This document shows positions 5,498-8,503 of a DNA stretch of 8,503 nucleotides, piece by piece (the first letter of the stretch is position 1; the number at the start of each line of letters is the position of its first letter). The notes below the pieces were generated by a model. That model ran no database searches, was not told the origin of the DNA, and saw only the letters and a list, made by a program, of their open reading frames with translations. The position numbers were made by a program, and so were the translations under genes. Location of the stretch: NCBI GenBank assembly GCA_030831265.1, contig JAURLM010000017.1:1-8503 (forward strand), given 5' to 3'. This stretch comes from Chloroflexota bacterium. Lineage in GTDB: Bacteria > Chloroflexota > Dehalococcoidia > Lucifugimonadales > Lucifugimonadaceae.

Positions 5498-6265
5498 ATG
5501 CCCTGGGATCCCGCCCAATACCTGAAATTCGCCGATCATCGACTTCGACCGGCCGTGGATTTGCTGAACCGTGTTGATTTGGAGTCACCGTCAGTCGTTT
5601 ATGACCTCGGAGCAGGTGCGGGCAACGTCACTGAACTGCTCGCTCGGCGATGGCCGGAAGCACGGATTATCGGGGTAGACAACTCAGAGGAGATGCTGCG
5701 CAAAGCAGCAGAACGCGCACCGAACATTGAGTGGGAAGTTGGAGACATTGCGACGTGGCGACCGAGTGAACCAGCGGAACTGATCTTTTCTAACGCAGCT
5801 CTGCACTGGGTCGGTAACCATGAAGCACTTTTTGCTTCTGTCATGTCATCCGTTGCGCCGGGTGGAGTCCTGGCTGTTGGCATGCCGCGTAACTTCGGTG
5901 CGCGGTCGCATACCTCTATGGCAGAGGCGGCTGCGATGGGGCCGTGGCGACAAACACTGGAACCGCTTCTCAGGCTCGCACCGGTGGAGATTCCACAGTT
6001 CTACATGAACGTGCTGTCCCCGCTTGCCGCATCGCTGGATGTCTGGGAGACGGAATACATGCAGGTTCTTTCCGGCGAAAATCCAGTAAAGGAATGGACG
6101 AAAGGGACGTGGCTCAAGCCGTTGCTGGACGCGCTCGAAGAGCCGGAGAAAAGCGGGTTTGAATCGACGTATGCGGAGCTTGTGGCTCGTGCGTACCCGA
6201 AACAAAACGATGGCACGACGATATTCCCGTTCAGGCGCATGTTCATCATCGCGACAGGACGATAA
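5498..6265 (+). CDS. tam: Trans-aconitate 2-methyltransferase
   Basis: A 255-residue S-adenosylmethionine-dependent methyltransferase, colinear over its whole length with E. coli Tam. The N-terminus MPWDPAQYLKFADHRLRPAV matches the family's opening. Motif I is VVYDLGAGAGNVTELL (34-48) with the acidic residue D61 closing strand 2, then GDIATWRP (82-89), LIFSNAALHWV (95-105), GGVLAVGMPRN (122-132), and the C-terminal PFRRMFIIATG. The reaction is methyl ester formation on trans-aconitate, which removes the inhibitory isomer that forms from the citric acid cycle intermediate cis-aconitate; the enzyme is cytoplasmic. AAGGA (5484-5488) lies nine bases before the ATG, and the gap to the oxidoreductase gene is 21 bases, so the two are probably co-transcribed. 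The family is clear; the exact substrate is taken from homologues. Confidence 0.9.
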   Translation: MPWDPAQYLKFADHRLRPAVDLLNRVDLESPSVVYDLGAGAGNVTELLARRWPEARIIGVDNSEEMLRKAAERAPNIEWEVGDIATWRPSEPAELIFSNAALHWVGNHEALFASVMSSVAPGGVLAVGMPRNFGARSHTSMAEAAAMGPWRQTLEPLLRLAPVEIPQFYMNVLSPLAASLDVWETEYMQVLSGENPVKEWTKGTWLKPLLDALEEPEKSGFESTYAELVARAYPKQNDGTTIFPFRRMFIIATGR

Positions 6266-6313
6266 CCGCTATTTATCTCTGCCCTTGTGGCCACTTGAAA
6301 AGGACTAAAACGA

Positions 6314-7612
6314 ATGACATTCAACATTGCACTGGTGGGCTGCGGCGGCATGGGGCTCCGGCACGCTCATGGATATGTTGAGCTGGTGAAGACGTTTGGG
6401 GCGAATGGGGCACCGGGAGTTGGACCGGTTGAGATGATTGCGGTCTGTGATCGCCACCAGGGGCCTGCCGAGAAGGTGGCTGATCTGATTGAGGAGGGCA
6501 CAGGAAAGCGGCCCCAGATATTCCTCGACTACGATGAGATGTTGCGTGACCTGAAGGGTCTTGATGCGGTCGATATCGTGACTGATACGCCAATGCATCA
6601 CCGCTTTGCCATCACTGCGATGGAAGCCGGGCTGCACGCGATGACGGAAAAGCCGATGGGTCTAACGCTCAAAGCCTGCCGGATGATGCGCGACGTGGCT
6701 GACCGCACAGGCAAGGTCATCGCAGTTGCTGAGAACTACCGTCGAGACCCGGTGAACCGGCTTTCCCGTGCTTTGCTGGACAGCGGCGCAATTGGCAAGC
6801 TTTACTTTGCGCTGGACGTCGCTCTTTCAAGCGCCCGTGGTGGGGTCATGCACGGCACCGTCTGGCGTGCGAAGCGCGACCAGGCCGGTGGGACGGTCCT
6901 CGACGCGGGTGTTCACAATGCTGACATGCTGCTGTACCTCATGGGGCCGGCCGCCAGCGTCTATGCCGAAACCTCTACTTTTGAGCGACAGCGTGAACTG
7001 CGCGGTATGGAGTCGCAGAGCCCGCAACTGGCAGAGTTTTACGGCCATCGCGTCGAAACGGGCGGGCAAAAGGGCGACATGATTGAGCATGACGCCGCAG
7101 ACACGGCGTTCGCTGTCGTTCGATTTGGCTCAGGTGCAATTGGACAGCTTTCGCTCAGCGATACGTCGCACGGTGAACGCGTTGGGCAATCGAGCGTCCA
7201 CGGAAGTGAGGGGACGTTGATTCGTACGCCAAGTCGTTCAGGGCGTCCTGCTGAGATCAGACGTGAAGGTGGAGAGACGATTATCGGTGATGACCTGCTT
7301 GCACTCGTCCCGGATTTCTCGCTTGATGCCGTAACCGCCGGGTTGTGGGGCAAAGACCGCCTGGGTTCTTACGACCTGGATTTTCGGCAGACAGATCGCA
7401 AAATTGTTGCCATTGAATACGCTGACTTTGCTCAGGCCGCTGTTTCAGGTGGCAAGCCAGAGGTTGGTTCCGATGAAGGAACGGCAGCACTTGCGTTGGC
7501 TTATGGCGTTATGGAGTCTGGCGAAGCAGGGCGGCGCGTCAAGTTGGATGACGTTGTATCCGGCGCTGTCTCAGGATTCCAGAATGACATTGACCGGACG
7601 ATGGGGATTTAG
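6314..7612 (+). CDS. Gfo/Idh/MocA-family NAD(P)-dependent oxidoreductase
   Basis: A 432-residue protein with the family's two-domain plan. The Rossmann half has NIALVGCGGMGLRHAHGY (GxGGxG at 9-14), AVCDRH (43-48), VTDTPMHHRFAI (89-100) and the hallmark TEKPM (111-115), followed by AENYRRDP (139-146). The C-terminal alpha/beta half has GGTVLDAGVHNADMLLYLMG (192-211), carrying the D197-x-x-x-H201 pair expected in the active site. Such enzymes oxidise or reduce sugars, inositols and related polyols; the substrate cannot be read from sequence. It is longer than many members, with an insertion-like stretch at about 222-255 (RQRELRGMESQS and onward). AAAGGA lies nine bases before the ATG. It follows tam by 48 bases without an evident terminator and may share its transcript. 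Its stop overlaps the stop of the opposing membrane protein gene. Confidence 0.9.
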   Translation: MTFNIALVGCGGMGLRHAHGYVELVKTFGANGAPGVGPVEMIAVCDRHQGPAEKVADLIEEGTGKRPQIFLDYDEMLRDLKGLDAVDIVTDTPMHHRFAITAMEAGLHAMTEKPMGLTLKACRMMRDVADRTGKVIAVAENYRRDPVNRLSRALLDSGAIGKLYFALDVALSSARGGVMHGTVWRAKRDQAGGTVLDAGVHNADMLLYLMGPAASVYAETSTFERQRELRGMESQSPQLAEFYGHRVETGGQKGDMIEHDAADTAFAVVRFGSGAIGQLSLSDTSHGERVGQSSVHGSEGTLIRTPSRSGRPAEIRREGGETIIGDDLLALVPDFSLDAVTAGLWGKDRLGSYDLDFRQTDRKIVAIEYADFAQAAVSGGKPEVGSDEGTAALALAYGVMESGEAGRRVKLDDVVSGAVSGFQNDIDRTMGI

Positions 7613-8503
7613 GCGCGGCTGAACGGCCTCACCCGTAGCCCTTCCGGTGTTGCAACAACAAGAACCTGCTCAGTTGATGCTGCGGTAATCAACGCAACCA
7701 CATCCTCCAGTTGCTCTCCAGATGGCCCAGCGAGCGCTGGCACATCCTGCTCGCTCCATACGGTCACGTCGTAACCAAGGCGTGCTTGGAGCGCGTCTGC
7801 CACGTCCAGTGATGCTGCGGGCAGGAGTACAGTCACGCGTTTTCGCGTGACTTTCTCAACGGGTTCCCGGGTAGCCGTGATTTTCCGGTCTTCACGTATG
7901 ACCGTCCAGAAGTATCCGCTGATAACCCCGGTAGTCAGCAGGATGGCGATAGCCCACTGAGCGTCCCGCAGGGTAGCGGTTGCCAGGGAGCCGTCCAGCA
8001 AGTCCTGCAGGAACATGTACAGGGCCGCGCTCAGGCTGCCCAGTGCGGCGAGTGCTGAGATGGCGAAGACCGCGTAGATGTAAAGGCGTCGTGATGTGCT
8101 CTCCAACTCTGACGGGTCGAGCCTTACCGCTTTCTGGATGTTTCGCCAGTAGTAAGCCCAGATGCCGCCACCAACTCCCAGCAATGGGAGGACAATGGCG
8201 AGTTGTCCCTGCCAGTCTGTCCGGTCGACGATGTAGTTCTGAGCATCTCGGATTGTTGCCGATATGAACAGGTTGATCAGGAACAGGAAGCCGGCACCGA
8301 GGGTCGCCAGGCTGAGTCCCGCGACAAGGTAGTCGTACACGCGCCGAGCGGACCTGGCAGATGCGGCAAGAGCCTCCCTGTGAAGTACTCCGTTGTGGAA
8401 GCTCCACAGGACGCCGCCAGCCAGCGCGGCTGGTATCAGCCCCGCAAAGCTTCGGAAGTGCTCGGCGGCCGGGGAGATCGTCGGCGTCGATAATGCCCAC
8501 TGC
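7609..8503 (-). CDS. Repeat-built membrane protein, DUF5671-like, C-terminal part (5' end outside window)
   Basis: The frame stays open to the right edge, so the GTG at 8340 is not the start and the N-terminus is missing; 297 residues are visible. They contain about five to six hydrophobic segments arranged in repeats. Unit A (about 16-78) has FRSFAGLIPAALAGGVLWSFHN, then RRVYDYLVAGLSLATLGAG. Unit B (about 97-170) has LAIVLPLLGVGGGIWAYYWRN, then RRLYIYAVFAISALAALGS. Unit C (about 183-208) has only the first half, ending FWTVIREDRK. This helix-W/H-helix-RRxYxY pattern resembles DUF5671 membrane proteins, from memory. A soluble tail of about 75 residues (RKRVTVLLPAASLDVADALQARLGYDV and onward) follows, probably cytoplasmic. 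The function is unknown. The gene ends at TAA 7611-7609, overlapping the Gfo/Idh/MocA gene's TAG. Confidence 0.7.
   Translation of the reverse strand, partial: QWALSTPTISPAAEHFRSFAGLIPAALAGGVLWSFHNGVLHREALAASARSARRVYDYLVAGLSLATLGAGFLFLINLFISATIRDAQNYIVDRTDWQGQLAIVLPLLGVGGGIWAYYWRNIQKAVRLDPSELESTSRRLYIYAVFAISALAALGSLSAALYMFLQDLLDGSLATATLRDAQWAIAILLTTGVISGYFWTVIREDRKITATREPVEKVTRKRVTVLLPAASLDVADALQARLGYDVTVWSEQDVPALAGPSGEQLEDVVALITAASTEQVLVVATPEGLRVRPFSRA

Noticed and set aside
6287..6294. Palindrome GTGGCCAC between tam and the Gfo/Idh/MocA gene
   Set aside because: Eight bases without a loop or T-tract is too short to call a terminator or operator, and flanking bases do not extend it.

Overview
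The window is a piece of a bacterial chromosome of moderately high GC, with tightly packed genes. Nothing in it settles the taxonomy. A GH114-like hydrolase, a small lipoprotein with a GGGD-type start, a repeat-built membrane protein resembling DUF5671 and many ordinary oxidoreductases and methyltransferases would fit a Chloroflexota genome (for example a marine SAR202/Dehalococcoidia-like lineage), but this is a weak inference. I see no insertion sequences, integrases, CRISPR arrays, tRNAs or rRNAs.

Left edge (1-1085): the 3' part of a TM1410/GH114-type glycoside hydrolase gene runs into the window on the plus strand. It meets a minus-strand gene for a small lipoprotein tail to tail. The two stop codons are directly adjacent and lie in the loop of a perfect 11-bp inverted repeat, probably a shared bidirectional terminator.

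Non-coding stretch (1086-1509): besides the upstream region of the lipoprotein gene, this holds a plus-strand promoter candidate, about 200 bases that can fold into four nested helices including a UACG-capped hairpin, and a strong intrinsic terminator only 43 bases before the next gene. It looks like a riboswitch or attenuator leader, or an independent small RNA.

Sulfur cassette (1510-4275, plus strand): a YeeE/YedE-family sulfur-compound permease, a TusA-fold protein that has lost the catalytic cysteine, a normal TusA sulfur carrier (CPYP), and a lipid-anchored two-domain rhodanese. A strong terminator follows. I infer a thiosulfate or sulfane-sulfur uptake route: the rhodanese acts outside the membrane, the permease carries sulfur across, and TusA receives it in the cytoplasm. 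The cysteine-free TusA homologue, fused by stop/start overlap to the permease gene, is the most unusual part, together with the structured leader.

Metabolic genes (4436-7612, plus strand): a ketopantoate-reductase-family oxidoreductase, a trans-aconitate 2-methyltransferase (tam) and a Gfo/Idh/MocA-family dehydrogenase. They share direction and short gaps, and have no obvious common pathway.

Right edge (7609-8503, minus strand): the 3' part of a membrane protein built from repeated helical units with a soluble C-terminal tail. Its stop codon overlaps that of the preceding gene in the four bases TTAG.
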